64,000 nt of DNA from Clostridia bacterium (GTDB lineage Bacteria > Bacillota > Clostridia > Oscillospirales > CAG-272): contig JAFVRG010000011.1 in assembly GCA_017504405.1 (NCBI GenBank), positions 62,001-126,000 on the forward strand, given 5' to 3'. The position numbers and the translations under genes were made by a program. The notes under the pieces were generated by a model. It was given only the letters and a program-made list of their open reading frames with translations, had not been told where the DNA came from and did no database searches. This document shows, piece by piece, positions 33,599 to 43,621 of this stretch; within the stretch, counting starts at the first letter, position 1, and each line of letters starts with the position of its first letter.

Positions 33599-36500
33599 TT
33601 ATCCCTTAAAATATTTTACTGCGGATTCAAACATCTTCATATCGAACTCGCCGATAACGTTTTTGTAAAGACCGTTGCCGATACGCTCGCTATGTCCCAT
33701 TTTACCGAACACTCTGCCGTCGGGAGAGGTTATACCCTCAATCGCATAGACGGAGTTGTTGGGCGTAAAGCGAATATCGTCGGTAGGCTCTCCGCACAAA
33801 TCAACGTACTGAGTAGCAATTTGTCCGTTAGCGGCAAGCGCTCTCACAACCTCCTCGGATGCGAGGAAGCGTCCCTCACCGTGAGAAATCGGAACTGTAT
33901 AAACGTCACCGACGTTTGTTGCAGCCAACCAAGGTGACTTGTTGGATGCCACACGTACACGCACGAGCTTTGACTGGTGGCGTGCTATCGTATTGAACGT
34001 CAGGGTGGGGCAATTCTCATCTGTGTCGATTATCCTTCCGTAGGGGACAAGACCGAGCTTGATGAGCGCCTGGAAGCCGTTACAGATACCGCACATAAGA
34101 CCGTCACGGTTGTCAAGAAGCTGTGATACACCCTCTTTTACCGCCTCATTCTTGAAGAAAGCAAGAATGAATTTACCCGAGCCGTCGGGCTCGTCACCGC
34201 CGGAAAATCCGCCGGGAACGAATATCATCTGGCTCTGTTTGATTTTCTCGGCAAAGCTCTCAACGCTCCTCGAAATTCCGTCGGACGTCAGGTTGTTGAT
34301 TACGAATATCTCGGCATCAGCTCCTGCATCACGCATAACCTTTGCAGAGTCAAACTCGCAGTTTGTGCCCGGGAATACGGGGATAAGCACCTTCGGACGT
34401 GCAACCTTAACTGCGGGTACAACACGCTCCTTAGCCTCAAAGGAGAATTTCTCTACCTTATTATTATTTTTCTTTTCAAGCGTGGGGAATACGCCCTCGA
34501 GCTTTTTCTCATAAAGCTCGGAAAGCTCGCATCCGCAAACGCTCTCGCCATTGTACGAGAAGCAGCCGTCATCGGTAACCGTACCTACGCACTTACCGAA
34601 ATCGGCATCCGCATCTGCTTCGAGCAAGAATGAGCCGTAGCTGTAACCGAAGATGTCGTCGAGCGACATATTCTCATCATAAGCGAAGCCAAGACCGTTA
34701 CCGATACACATCTTGTAGACCGCCTCAGCGATACCGCCATAGGTGGGAGTGTATGCGGAATAAACCTTGCCCTCACGCATAAGTGCCGTAACCCTATTGA
34801 AAAGAGCTATCAGCGACTCTGCCTTGGGCAGACCGTTTTCGTCATATTCGGGGGCGAGCCAAACGAGCTTGTGCCCTGCCGCCTTCATATCGTTGGTTAT
34901 AACCTCGCCTACCTTGCCTGTCGTTACAGCAAAGGAAACGAGTGTGGGCGGAACGTCGAGATTTTCAAACGAGCCGCTCATCGAGTCCTTACCGCCTATC
35001 GAGGCGATGCCGAGGTCGAGCTGTGCCTTGAATGCTCCGAGGAGCGCCGAGAAGGGCTGTCCCCAACGCTTTGCATCCTTACCGAGCTTCTTGAAATACT
35101 CCTGGAAGGTCAGGTACACGTCCTCAAAGGATGCGCCTGCCGCAACGAGCCTCGCCACGCTCTCGACTACTGCGAGATATGCACCGTGATAGGGGCTCTT
35201 CTCGGTTATATAGGGGTTGTAGCCCCAGGACATAAAGGAGCAATCGTCGGTGTGCTTTTTCTCAACCGAGATTTTGTGAACCATTGCCTGAATAGGCGTT
35301 TTCTGATTCTTTCCGCCGAAGGGCATAAGAACCGTGCCTGCTCCGATAGTGGAGTCAAAGCGCTCGGAAAGCCCTCTCTTCGAGCATACGTTTAGGTCGG
35401 ACACGAGTGCCTTGTAGCCATCCGTAAAGTCGGAAACACTTGCCTTTTCAAAGGAAGAAAGCTGTTCTGCCTCAATATCTATATGCTTCTCTGCTCCGTT
35501 GGAGTTAAGAAATTCTCTCGATATATCAACGATGGTTTTGCCGTTCCAGTGCATACGCAGACGGGGCTCCTCGGTGACACGGGCAACAACCGTTGCCTCG
35601 AGGTTTTCCGAGAGTGCGAGCTCCATAAAGCGCTCTACGTCCTCCTTAGCCACTACAACAGCCATTCTCTCCTGAGATTCGCTGATTGCAAGCTCCGTGC
35701 CGTCAAGTCCGTCGTATTTCTTCGGCACTGCGTTGAGGTCGATGTCAAGACCGTCGGCAAGCTCGCCGACTGCAACAGAAACGCCGCCTGCACCGAAGTC
35801 GTTACAGCGCTTTATCATTCTGCAAGCCTCAGCGTTGCGGAAAAGGCGCTGGAGCTTACGCTCCTCGGGCGCATTACCCTTCTGCACCTCGGCACCGCAG
35901 GTTTCAAGGGATGAGAGCGTATGCTTCTTCGACGAGCCTGTTGCGCCGCCGCAGCCGTCACGTCCCGTTCTGCCGCCGAGCAGTATTACTATATCCGAAT
36001 CCATCGGTCTCTCACGGCGTACGTTAGCCTCGGGAGCGGCTGCAATGACTGCGCCTATCTCCATACGCTTCGCCGCATATCCGTCGTGGTAAAGCTCGTC
36101 TACCATTCCCGTAGCAAGACCTATCTGGTTGCCGTACGAGGAATAGCCTGCCGCCGCAGTCTGTACAATCTTACGCTGAGGAAGCTTACCTTGAATGGTT
36201 GCGGATACGGGAACGGTAGGATCTGCCGCACCTGTCACACGCATAGCCGCATAGACGTAGGATCTGCCCGACAGGGGGTCACGGATTGCTCCGCCGATAC
36301 AGGTTGCCGCACCGCCAAACGGCTCTATTTCCGTGGGGTGGTTGTGGGTTTCATTCTTGAAAAGAAGCAGCCAAGGCTCATTTTTGCCGTCAACCTCTAT
36401 CTCTATTTTTACTGTGCAGGCGTTGATTTCCTCGGACTCATCGAGCTTATCAAGCTTGCCCTGCTTTTTAAGATATTTAGCGGCGATAGTGCCGATATCC

Positions 36501-37291
36501 ATAAGGTTCTGGGGCTTTGTTCTGCCCAACTCCTTGCGGACTGCTATATACTCGTCATACGCCTTCTGCAACAGAGCGTCCTCAAACTTAACGCTGTCAA
36601 TGGTGGTGAGGAACGTCGTATGACGGCAATGGTCCGACCAGTATGTGTCTATCATACGGATTTCGGTAATGGTGGGGTCACGCTTCTCGGACGCAAAATA
36701 ATCACGGCAGAAGCGTATGTCGTCAATATCCATTGCAAGACCGTAGGTCTTTATGAAATTCGCAAGCTCGTCCTCGTTATACGAGATAAATCCGTCAAGG
36801 GTTGCAACCTCGGTGGGAATATCGTAATTTACTTTAAGAGTTTCGGGCTTATCAAGAGAAGCCTCACGTGCCTCAACGGGGTTGATTACGTATTTCTTTA
36901 TCTTCGCCACGTCCTCATCGGAAAGCTTACCTCCCAGAACGTACACACGTGCGGTACGGATAGTGGGACGCTCTCCGCAGGAGATAATCTGGATGCACTG
37001 CGCCGCAGAATCTGCACGCTGGTCAAACTGACCGGGCAGATACTCTACTGCGAATACCCTATCCCCCTCTGCGTTGAGGGTGTCGGTAACTATATCGAGC
37101 TGAGGCTCGGAGAAAACCGATTTCACGGCAACCGAGAACAAATCCTCGCCTATATTCTCAACGTCGTAGCGGTTGAGCATACGCACGTATTCGAGCGACT
37201 CTATTCCGAGCAGATTGCGGAGCTCGGCGCAGAGCGCCGTTGCCTCGTGAGCGAGCCCGTCCTTCTTTTCAACAAAAATTCTATATACCAT
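33599..37291 (-). CDS. purL: Phosphoribosylformylglycinamidine synthase, large single-chain form
   Basis: About 1230 residues, single-chain form with linker, synthetase and glutaminase parts. MVYRIFVEKKDGLAHEATAL at the N-terminus; DTYWSDHCRHTTF (active-site His), LLFKNETHNHPTEIEPFGGA, GGRTGRDGCGG and NDFGAGGVSVAVGELADGLD in the two AIRS-like halves. The class I glutaminase domain begins near residue 975 with RPKVLIPVFPGTNCEFDSA; nucleophile Cys near 1070 in CGICNGFQ; ISHGEGRF contains the His. It converts FGAR to FGAM. The frame opens nine codons earlier inside purD, but GGAGG six bases before the ATG at 37,291 decides the start. Confidence 0.96.
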   Translation of the reverse strand: MVYRIFVEKKDGLAHEATALCAELRNLLGIESLEYVRMLNRYDVENIGEDLFSVAVKSVFSEPQLDIVTDTLNAEGDRVFAVEYLPGQFDQRADSAAQCIQIISCGERPTIRTARVYVLGGKLSDEDVAKIKKYVINPVEAREASLDKPETLKVNYDIPTEVATLDGFISYNEDELANFIKTYGLAMDIDDIRFCRDYFASEKRDPTITEIRMIDTYWSDHCRHTTFLTTIDSVKFEDALLQKAYDEYIAVRKELGRTKPQNLMDIGTIAAKYLKKQGKLDKLDESEEINACTVKIEIEVDGKNEPWLLLFKNETHNHPTEIEPFGGAATCIGGAIRDPLSGRSYVYAAMRVTGAADPTVPVSATIQGKLPQRKIVQTAAAGYSSYGNQIGLATGMVDELYHDGYAAKRMEIGAVIAAAPEANVRRERPMDSDIVILLGGRTGRDGCGGATGSSKKHTLSSLETCGAEVQKGNAPEERKLQRLFRNAEACRMIKRCNDFGAGGVSVAVGELADGLDIDLNAVPKKYDGLDGTELAISESQERMAVVVAKEDVERFMELALSENLEATVVARVTEEPRLRMHWNGKTIVDISREFLNSNGAEKHIDIEAEQLSSFEKASVSDFTDGYKALVSDLNVCSKRGLSERFDSTIGAGTVLMPFGGKNQKTPIQAMVHKISVEKKHTDDCSFMSWGYNPYITEKSPYHGAYLAVVESVARLVAAGASFEDVYLTFQEYFKKLGKDAKRWGQPFSALLGAFKAQLDLGIASIGGKDSMSGSFENLDVPPTLVSFAVTTGKVGEVITNDMKAAGHKLVWLAPEYDENGLPKAESLIALFNRVTALMREGKVYSAYTPTYGGIAEAVYKMCIGNGLGFAYDENMSLDDIFGYSYGSFLLEADADADFGKCVGTVTDDGCFSYNGESVCGCELSELYEKKLEGVFPTLEKKNNNKVEKFSFEAKERVVPAVKVARPKVLIPVFPGTNCEFDSAKVMRDAGADAEIFVINNLTSDGISRSVESFAEKIKQSQMIFVPGGFSGGDEPDGSGKFILAFFKNEAVKEGVSQLLDNRDGLMCGICNGFQALIKLGLVPYGRIIDTDENCPTLTFNTIARHQSKLVRVRVASNKSPWLAATNVGDVYTVPISHGEGRFLASEEVVRALAANGQIATQYVDLCGEPTDDIRFTPNNSVYAIEGITSPDGRVFGKMGHSERIGNGLYKNVIGEFDMKMFESAVKYFKG

Positions 37292-37292
37292 A

Positions 37293-38561
37293 TCAGTCCT
37301 CCAGAGCCAGAAGCGCACGTGCGCCTATATCACGGCGGCAATAGGAATTGCCGAATTTAACCATATCAACCTTGCCGTACGCATCGGCAATTGCGCCCCT
37401 CAGCGTAGGGGCAACGGCGGTAACGCCCAAAACTCTGCCTCCGCTGTTAACGAGAACACCGTCCTTTATTTCTGCGCCCGCAACGTAAACGCTGTCGGCA
37501 ACTGTGTCGGGAATGGTTATCTCATAGCCCTTTTCATAGGCCGTGGGATATCCGTCGGATGCCATAATTACGCAGCAAGCGGCTCCGCCGTCAAATTCCA
37601 CCTCGGTATCGGCAAGCGTTTCATTGGTCGTTGCCTGCATAACCGTGAGAAGGTCGCTTTTGAGAAGCGGAAGAACAACCTGCGTTTCGGGGTCTCCGAA
37701 TCGGCAGTTGTACTCTATAACCTTGGGGCCCTTTTCGGTGAGCATAAGTCCGAAATAAAGACATCCCTTAAAGGTTCTTCCCTCTGCGTTCATAGCATTC
37801 ATTGTGGGAATGAATATCTTTTCCATACATTCTGCGGCAATTTCGGGGGTGTAGTAGGGATTGGGTGCAATTGTTCCCATTCCGCCCGTGTTGAGTCCCT
37901 CGTCGTTGTCCCTCGCTCTCTTATGGTCCATAGAGGAAACCATAGGAACAACCACCTTACCGTCAGTAAAGGACAGCACCGAAACCTCGGGGCCTGTCAG
38001 AAATTCCTCGATGACTATGCTGTCGCCGCTCTTGCCGAATACCTTATCAAGCATCATAGACCTGACGGCATCCATAGCCTCATCTCTCGTCATAGCGATG
38101 ATAACGCCCTTGCCGAGCGCAAGACCGTCAGCCTTTATAACCGTGGGAATAGGCGCTGTTTTGAGGTACTCGAGAGCCGACTCCACGTCGGTGAATACCT
38201 CGTACTGTGCGGTGGGGATGTTGTATTTTTTCATAAGGTTCTTCGAAAAAACCTTACTTCCTTCAATTATAGCCGCATTTGCACGGGGGCCGAAGCAGGG
38301 GATACCCACAGCCTCGAGCGCATCAACTGCGCCGAGCACCAGCGGGTCATCGGGCGCAACTATTGCGTAATCTATTTTATTTTCCTTTGCAAAGGCAACG
38401 ATGCCGTCTATATCCTTTGCTCCGATAGCGACGCACTCCGCATCACGTGCAATACCGCCGTTACCGGGGAGAGCGTAGATTTTCTCAACGCTTTTATTTT
38501 CCTTAATTTTCTTAATTATGGCGTGCTCTCTGCCTCCGCCGCCAACAACCATTATTCTCAT
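37293..38561 (-). CDS. purD: Phosphoribosylamine-glycine ligase
   Basis: A 422-residue ATP-grasp enzyme joining phosphoribosylamine and glycine to GAR. MRIMVVGGGGREHAIIKKIK at the N-terminus, DYAIVAPDDPLVLGAVDALE, PTVIKADGLALGKGVIIAMT (ATP-grasp), GMGTIAPNP and VIEYNCRFGDPETQVVLPLL (metal-binding Glu/Asn). Full length. Stop and the purL ATG are one base apart, so they are tightly coupled. Confidence 0.97.
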   Translation of the reverse strand: MRIMVVGGGGREHAIIKKIKENKSVEKIYALPGNGGIARDAECVAIGAKDIDGIVAFAKENKIDYAIVAPDDPLVLGAVDALEAVGIPCFGPRANAAIIEGSKVFSKNLMKKYNIPTAQYEVFTDVESALEYLKTAPIPTVIKADGLALGKGVIIAMTRDEAMDAVRSMMLDKVFGKSGDSIVIEEFLTGPEVSVLSFTDGKVVVPMVSSMDHKRARDNDEGLNTGGMGTIAPNPYYTPEIAAECMEKIFIPTMNAMNAEGRTFKGCLYFGLMLTEKGPKVIEYNCRFGDPETQVVLPLLKSDLLTVMQATTNETLADTEVEFDGGAACCVIMASDGYPTAYEKGYEITIPDTVADSVYVAGAEIKDGVLVNSGGRVLGVTAVAPTLRGAIADAYGKVDMVKFGNSYCRRDIGARALLALED

Positions 38562-38578
38562 AAAAGTCCTCCGTGTTA

Positions 38579-39763
38579 TCAGTGGTGGAACAGGCGCATA
38601 CCTGTAAATACCATAGTCATACCGTACTTATCCGCACACTCGATAACGAGGTCGTCACGGATAGAGCCTCCCGGCTGTGCTATATACTTAACTCCGCTTC
38701 TCTTTGCCCTCTCGATATTGTCCGAGAAGGGGAAGAATGCGTCGGAGCCGAGCGCAACGCCGTCCTTTGCTGCGAGGAATTCTTTTGCCTCATCAGCGGT
38801 GAGGGGTGAGGGCTGCTTTGTAAAATATTTCTGCCAGATGCCCTCGGCGCATACGTCCTCCTCATTTTTGTTGATATATCCGTCGATTACGTTATCACGG
38901 TCGGGGCGGGATATATCAGCCCTGAACGGCAGGCTCAGCACCTTTTCGTGCTGGCGCAGGAACCATGTGTCAGCCTTCGTTCCCGCAAGGCGGGTGCAGT
39001 GTATTCTCGACTGCTGACCTGCGCCTACGCCGATTGCCTGTCCGTCGTATGCAAAGCATACCGAGTTGGACTGGGTGTATTTGAGGGTTATGAGCGAGAT
39101 AATGAGGTCACGTGCCGCACTCTTTGGCATATCCTTATTTGCCGTTACTATATTTTTGAGCAGGTCGTTATCAATTTTAAATTCGTTTCTGCCCTGCTCG
39201 AAGGTTATTCCGAACACCTGCTTCTGCTCTATCGGTGCGGGAACGTAGCTTTCGTCTATCTTTATTATGTTGTAGTTGCCCTTTTTCTTGGTTTTGAGAA
39301 TTTCAAGAGCCTCGGGCTCATATCCGGGAGCGATAATTCCGTCGGAAATTTCACGCTTGAGCATTATTGCCGTTGTGACGTCGCAGACGTCGGAGAGGGC
39401 AACCCAGTCGCCAAAGGAGCTCATTCTGTCGGTGCCTCTCGCTCTCGCATACGCACACGCAAGAGGTGACTCATCCAAGCCCTCGATGTCGTCAACGAAA
39501 TACGCACGCTTTAAGGTATCGGAGAGCTTAACTCCGACTGCCGCACAGGTGGGGCTGACGTGCTTAAAGGATGCGGCGGCAGGCAAGCCGAGCGCAGCCT
39601 TCAGCTCTCGGACGAGCTGCCACGAGTTGAATGCGTCAAGAAAGTTAATATATCCGGGTCTGCCCGAAAGTATTTCAATCGGCAGGTCCGAGCCGTCGTT
39701 CATAAAAATCTTAGACGGCTTCTGATTGGGGTTACAGCCGTATTTGAGTTCAAATTCCTTCAT
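38579..39763 (-). CDS. purH: Stand-alone AICAR formyltransferase (PurH C-terminal half only)
   Basis: About 394 residues. It matches only the AICAR transformylase half of PurH: LKYGCNPNQKP, GRPGYINFLDAFNSWQLVRE, ASFKHVSPTCAAVG (catalytic Lys-His), RARGTDRMSSFGDWVALSDV, LKYTQSNSVCFAYDGQAIGV and GAGQQSRIHCTRLAG. The N-terminal IMP cyclohydrolase (MGS-like) half of normal PurH is absent. The neighbouring PurO-like gene supplies that step. The frame can be read from a GTG at 39,772, but AAGG stands eight bases before the ATG at 39,763. Confidence 0.93.
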   Translation of the reverse strand: MKEFELKYGCNPNQKPSKIFMNDGSDLPIEILSGRPGYINFLDAFNSWQLVRELKAALGLPAAASFKHVSPTCAAVGVKLSDTLKRAYFVDDIEGLDESPLACAYARARGTDRMSSFGDWVALSDVCDVTTAIMLKREISDGIIAPGYEPEALEILKTKKKGNYNIIKIDESYVPAPIEQKQVFGITFEQGRNEFKIDNDLLKNIVTANKDMPKSAARDLIISLITLKYTQSNSVCFAYDGQAIGVGAGQQSRIHCTRLAGTKADTWFLRQHEKVLSLPFRADISRPDRDNVIDGYINKNEEDVCAEGIWQKYFTKQPSPLTADEAKEFLAAKDGVALGSDAFFPFSDNIERAKRSGVKYIAQPGGSIRDDLVIECADKYGMTMVFTGMRLFHH

Positions 39764-39773
39764 ATTGCCCACC

Positions 39774-40505
39774 TTACTTATTCTTATTGATTATGATTTC
39801 CTTGGTATCCGTGCCGTCGAGCGCAACCTCACGCACGAAAAGCGATACCTTGTTATCCTCATTGAGAGATGCCCAGACAACGTCTGCCAGCTCCTCTGCG
39901 GTGTTGGGAAGCGATACCTCCTCAGGCTCGCCGTAGAACGAGGGAATGGGGTTTCCGTCACACTTATAGGTGTGAATAAAATGACCTATACCGCTCTCTG
40001 CTCCGTAGTTGTAGAAATAGCGGTTACAGACCTCAGGTCTGCCGTTTGCACTCTTGAGTATCGAGAGCTTATAGTAAAAATCGCCCTTATCAAAGTCATA
40101 TTTGCAGATACCCGATATACGGGGGGTGAAGTTCGGCGCATCAGGCTCAAATTCACGGGTAGCGAGCGCATCCTCAAACGCCGATTTGCTATTCGGCTCA
40201 GCGGTGACGAAATCGTACACGGTATTCGTCTGGTCGCCGTTAGTGATTATATCTATCTCCTTACCGACCGAGAGGTAGGGGTTGTAGATTATGAGCGAGG
40301 GGTCGCTGAGCTTCGACTCGTCAAAGGCTCTCGTCCTCATACCGCCGTCAAAGCGCTCGAACACACGGTTTCTGCTGTTCTCGCTCCTGCCCATAATGAA
40401 GTATGCAATCAATGCCTTCTTACCGTCAGCAGATTTTCCTATAACAATACCTCTGCCGGGATAGCTGTTCTCGGACAAGAGGGTTTTTAAATCAAAGAGT
40501 GCCAT
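39774..40505 (-). CDS. purO: IMP cyclohydrolase, archaeal PurO-like
   Basis: A 243-residue protein resembling the PurO-type IMP cyclohydrolase (NTN-hydrolase-like fold) and not the MGS-like half of PurH. SENSYPGRGIVIGKSADGKK at the N-terminus, AYFIMGRSENSRNRVF, LIIYNPYLSV, TNGDQTNTVYDF, RISGICKYDFDKGDFYYKLS and NYGAESGIGHFIHTYKCDG are the conserved blocks. It closes FAICAR to IMP. It sits 11 bases before the stand-alone AICAR transformylase; together they replace bifunctional PurH. Confidence 0.88.
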   Translation of the reverse strand: MALFDLKTLLSENSYPGRGIVIGKSADGKKALIAYFIMGRSENSRNRVFERFDGGMRTRAFDESKLSDPSLIIYNPYLSVGKEIDIITNGDQTNTVYDFVTAEPNSKSAFEDALATREFEPDAPNFTPRISGICKYDFDKGDFYYKLSILKSANGRPEVCNRYFYNYGAESGIGHFIHTYKCDGNPIPSFYGEPEEVSLPNTAEELADVVWASLNEDNKVSLFVREVALDGTDTKEIIINKNK

Positions 40506-40526
40506 TATATAATTCCTTTCGTTTTT

Positions 40527-41132
40527 TCAGAGTGCAATTATTTCCTTGGAAATCTTCTGCACCGCCTCGGGCAGAATTTTCCACTCTGCCTGCTCCATTA
40601 CCCTTCTTTGCAGCGTTTCGGGTGTATCGTTATCAAGAATATTCACCGCACGCTGAAGAATTATCTCTCCGCCGTCGGGAATTTCGTTGACAAAATGAAC
40701 GGTAGCGCCCGTGACCTTAACTCCGTAGGCAAGCGCCGCCTCGTGCACGTGAAGACCGTAAAAGCCCTTACCGCAAAATGACGGAATGAGCGAGGGGTGA
40801 ACGTTTATTATCCTTCTCGGATATTTAGAGGTGAAGCTCTCGGACAAAATTGACATAAAGCCCGCAAGAACTATCAAATCTATTTCGTATCTGTCGAGTG
40901 CCGCTATCAGGGCGTTTTCAAACGCCTGTTGAGAGCCAAGCTCCTTTTTAAGCACGGTTTCGGTGGGAATACCCGCTCTCGCCGCACGCTCGAGCGCATA
41001 CGCAGTTGCGCTGTTCGATATAACGAGCGAGATTTCTCCGTCGGTTATGATGCCGCTTGCAGAGGCATCAATGAGCGCCTGCAAATTTGTGCCACCGCCC
41101 GAAACGAATACCGCTATACGAGCCTTTCTCAT
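40527..41132 (-). CDS. purN: Phosphoribosylglycinamide formyltransferase (10-formyl-THF dependent)
   Basis: A 201-residue enzyme. [55 protein letters not shown] and the catalytic triad region [20 protein letters not shown] (Asn, His) followed by [19 protein letters not shown] (Asp). It formylates GAR to FGAR. Its ATG overlaps the purM stop (ATGA). It uses the 10-formyl-THF made by Fhs from the same operon. Confidence 0.96.
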   Translation of the reverse strand: MRKARIAVFVSGGGTNLQALIDASASGIITDGEISLVISNSATAYALERAARAGIPTETVLKKELGSQQAFENALIAALDRYEIDLIVLAGFMSILSESFTSKYPRRIINVHPSLIPSFCGKGFYGLHVHEAALAYGVKVTGATVHFVNEIPDGGEIILQRAVNILDNDTPETLQRRVMEQAEWKILPEAVQKISKEIIAL

Positions 41133-42172
41133 ATCAGCGTTACCTTATCGTCGGACTCAATGATTTCTCCGACTATATATGCGTCCTCGCCGTTTGCTCT
41201 GAGAATTTCGAGCGCTGTGTCAGCGTCCTCTTTTGCAACGACAACGCTCATTCCGACACCCATATTGAAGGTGTTGAACATATCACGCTCGTCTATATTT
41301 CCAACCTTCTGCAACAGCTTGAAGATAGGAAGAATCTTTATATCGCTCTTCTTAATCTTAACGCCGAGTCCCTCAGGTATGGAACGGGGCATATTCTCAT
41401 AGAAGCCGCCGCCCGTGATGTGGGAAACACCCTTAACCTTTACCTTGTCAAAGAGGGCAACCATAGCCTTAACGTAAATTCTCGTGGGGGTGAGAAGCGT
41501 TTCGCCGAGTGACTTGCCGCCCAGCTCCTCAACGGGAGCCTTTAGGTCGCAGTTCTCTACGTCAAACACCTTTCTTACCAGCGAAAAGCCGTTGGAATGA
41601 ACGCCCGATGAGGGAAGTGCAATCATAACGTCGCCCGCCTTCATGCTCTTTTTATCAATTACCTTTTCTCTATCGACGATACCCACAGCAAAGCCTGCGA
41701 GGTCATATTCGTCAATAGGATAGAAGCCGGGCATCTCTGCGGTTTCACCGCCGATAAGCTCACAGCCCGACTGAACACAGCCCTCGGCGATTCCCGCAAC
41801 GATGTCGGCAATTTTCTCGGGTACGTTCTTTCCGCACGCTATGTAGTCAAGGAAAAACAGGGGCTTCGCTCCGCAGCAGATTACGTCGTTTACCGACATA
41901 GCAACGCAGTCGATACCGACAGTATCGTGCTTGTCCATAAGAAACGCCAGCTTCAGCTTCGTTCCCACTCCGTCGGTGCCCGATACGAGAACAGGATTTT
42001 TATAGCCTGTGAGGTCGAGGGCGAAAAGACCGCCGAAGCCGCCTATATCGGACGCACTGCCGTTAACCATTGTGCGTGCTATGTGCTTTTTCATAAGCTC
42101 AACAGCCTTATAGCCTGCGGTAATATCAACGCCTGCCGCTGCGTAGCTGTCAGATTTGGATTGCATATTCAT
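41129..42172 (-). CDS. purM: Phosphoribosylformylglycinamidine cyclo-ligase
   Basis: A 347-residue AIR synthetase. [75 protein letters not shown] and [20 protein letters not shown]-like [15 protein letters not shown] are all family blocks (ATP site and metal residues). Converts FGAM to AIR. Coupled to purN downstream; six bases after the PurF-like gene. Confidence 0.97.
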   Translation of the reverse strand: MNMQSKSDSYAAAGVDITAGYKAVELMKKHIARTMVNGSASDIGGFGGLFALDLTGYKNPVLVSGTDGVGTKLKLAFLMDKHDTVGIDCVAMSVNDVICCGAKPLFFLDYIACGKNVPEKIADIVAGIAEGCVQSGCELIGGETAEMPGFYPIDEYDLAGFAVGIVDREKVIDKKSMKAGDVMIALPSSGVHSNGFSLVRKVFDVENCDLKAPVEELGGKSLGETLLTPTRIYVKAMVALFDKVKVKGVSHITGGGFYENMPRSIPEGLGVKIKKSDIKILPIFKLLQKVGNIDERDMFNTFNMGVGMSVVVAKEDADTALEILRANGEDAYIVGEIIESDDKVTLI

Positions 42173-42178
42173 AAGTAA

Positions 42179-43603
42179 TTATTCCTTTCCGTTCCAGCAA
42201 TAGGTACAGAGCTTGCACGGCTCAATTCCTATCGCCTTAATTATACCTTCAAGTGACTGAAATTCAAGTGATGCGAAATTAAGCTTCTCGCATATCGCTT
42301 TTCTCAGCGCCCGTCCCCTCTCGGTTGAGGCATCGCTGTATTCCTCGATATGGTTATTTCCCTCCTCGCCCTCAAGCTCCATTATGACTCTTCTGGCGAT
42401 GAGCTCCATATCGCTTGTCGCTCTCGTGAAATTGAGATATTTACAGCCGTACATAATCGGCGGACACGCCGAGCGCATATGCACCGATTTTGCGCCGTTC
42501 TGATAGAGGAAATCTACCGTTTCCTTTAGCTGTGTTCCACGCACTATCGAATCGTCCACGAACAAAAGATTTTTGTCCTGAATGAGTCCGTGAATGGGTA
42601 TCTGCTTCATTTTCGCAATCTTGTTTCTGTCGGATTGCTTTGCAGGTGTAAAGCTCTTCGACCACGTGGGCGTGTACTTGATAAAGGGACGTGCGAACGG
42701 CACGTCGCTCTTCAACGCATAGCCGATAGCGTGGGGGGTACCCGAATCGGGAACACCTCCGACATAGTCAAGCTCTAAGTGCTTTCCCTCCTCCATATCA
42801 CGCTCAGCCATTATCTCGCCGTTTTTATAGCGCATAAGCTCTACGTTAACGCCCTCATAGGTTGAGGTCGGGTAGCCGTAGTAGGACCAGAGGAAGGCGC
42901 ACATTTTCATTTCCTTACCCGCCTCGGCGAGCACGGTGAGCGTGTCGTGCGACAGCTCAACTATTTCGCCCGGTCCGAGCTCTCGCTCGTCGGCAAACCC
43001 AAGCTTCTGATACGCAAAGGACTCAAAGGTTGCGGCATAGCCGTCCTCCCTCTTACCTATCAGAATAGGCATTCTGCCCAAGGCGTCACGTGCCGCAATA
43101 ATGTGACCGTCCTGCTTCAATATGAGAATTGATGCAGAGCCCTCTATCACCTCTTGCGCAAATTTTATTCCCTCGACGAAATTCTCCTTCTGATTTATCA
43201 GCGCCGCAACCAGCTCGACGGTATTTACCCTGCCGCCCGTCATTGCATCGAAATATCCGCCCTTTAGCATAAGATATTTATCTATCAGCTCATCGGCGTT
43301 ATTGACTGCACCAATCATACTGATAGCGTAGGTTCCGAGGTGCGAGCGTATCAGCATAGGCTGAGGGTCGCTGTCGCTGATACAGCCGATAGCGGACGTT
43401 CCCCTCATCTCCTCGAATATATGCTCGAATTTCGTCCTGAAGGGAGAGTTTTCTATACTGTGTATTTTTCTCTGCAAGCCGATTTCGCTGTCATAGGCAG
43501 CCATACCTGCCCTGCGTGTTCCGAGGTGTGAGTGATAATCGACACCGAAGAACACGTCAAGCATGCAATCGCTCTTAGAGGCTATTCCAAAGAATCCTCC
43601 CAT
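42179..43603 (-). CDS. purF: PurF-like amidophosphoribosyltransferase without the N-terminal catalytic Cys
   Basis: A 474-residue PurF homologue in the place of purF. The PRTase half is intact: GGVPDSGTPHAIGYA and the PRPP loop LLFVDDSIVRGTQLKETVDF (349-357). Probable iron-sulfur ligands remain at Cys235, Cys387 and the CX2CX2C tail (463, 466, 469). The glutaminase half begins MGGFFGIASKSDC; active PurF has Cys at or just after position 1 (CGIFGI type), here Gly encoded by GGA. The RYAT and AHNG glutamine-site motifs are also replaced (GCISDSD, MIGAVNNA). It may use ammonia, use another nucleophile, or depend on a partner glutaminase. AGGAG stands 12 bases from the ATG, slightly far. Confidence 0.85.
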   Translation of the reverse strand: MGGFFGIASKSDCMLDVFFGVDYHSHLGTRRAGMAAYDSEIGLQRKIHSIENSPFRTKFEHIFEEMRGTSAIGCISDSDPQPMLIRSHLGTYAISMIGAVNNADELIDKYLMLKGGYFDAMTGGRVNTVELVAALINQKENFVEGIKFAQEVIEGSASILILKQDGHIIAARDALGRMPILIGKREDGYAATFESFAYQKLGFADERELGPGEIVELSHDTLTVLAEAGKEMKMCAFLWSYYGYPTSTYEGVNVELMRYKNGEIMAERDMEEGKHLELDYVGGVPDSGTPHAIGYALKSDVPFARPFIKYTPTWSKSFTPAKQSDRNKIAKMKQIPIHGLIQDKNLLFVDDSIVRGTQLKETVDFLYQNGAKSVHMRSACPPIMYGCKYLNFTRATSDMELIARRVIMELEGEEGNNHIEEYSDASTERGRALRKAICEKLNFASLEFQSLEGIIKAIGIEPCKLCTYCWNGKE

Positions 43604-43621
43604 AGTTTGCCAAAACTCCTA

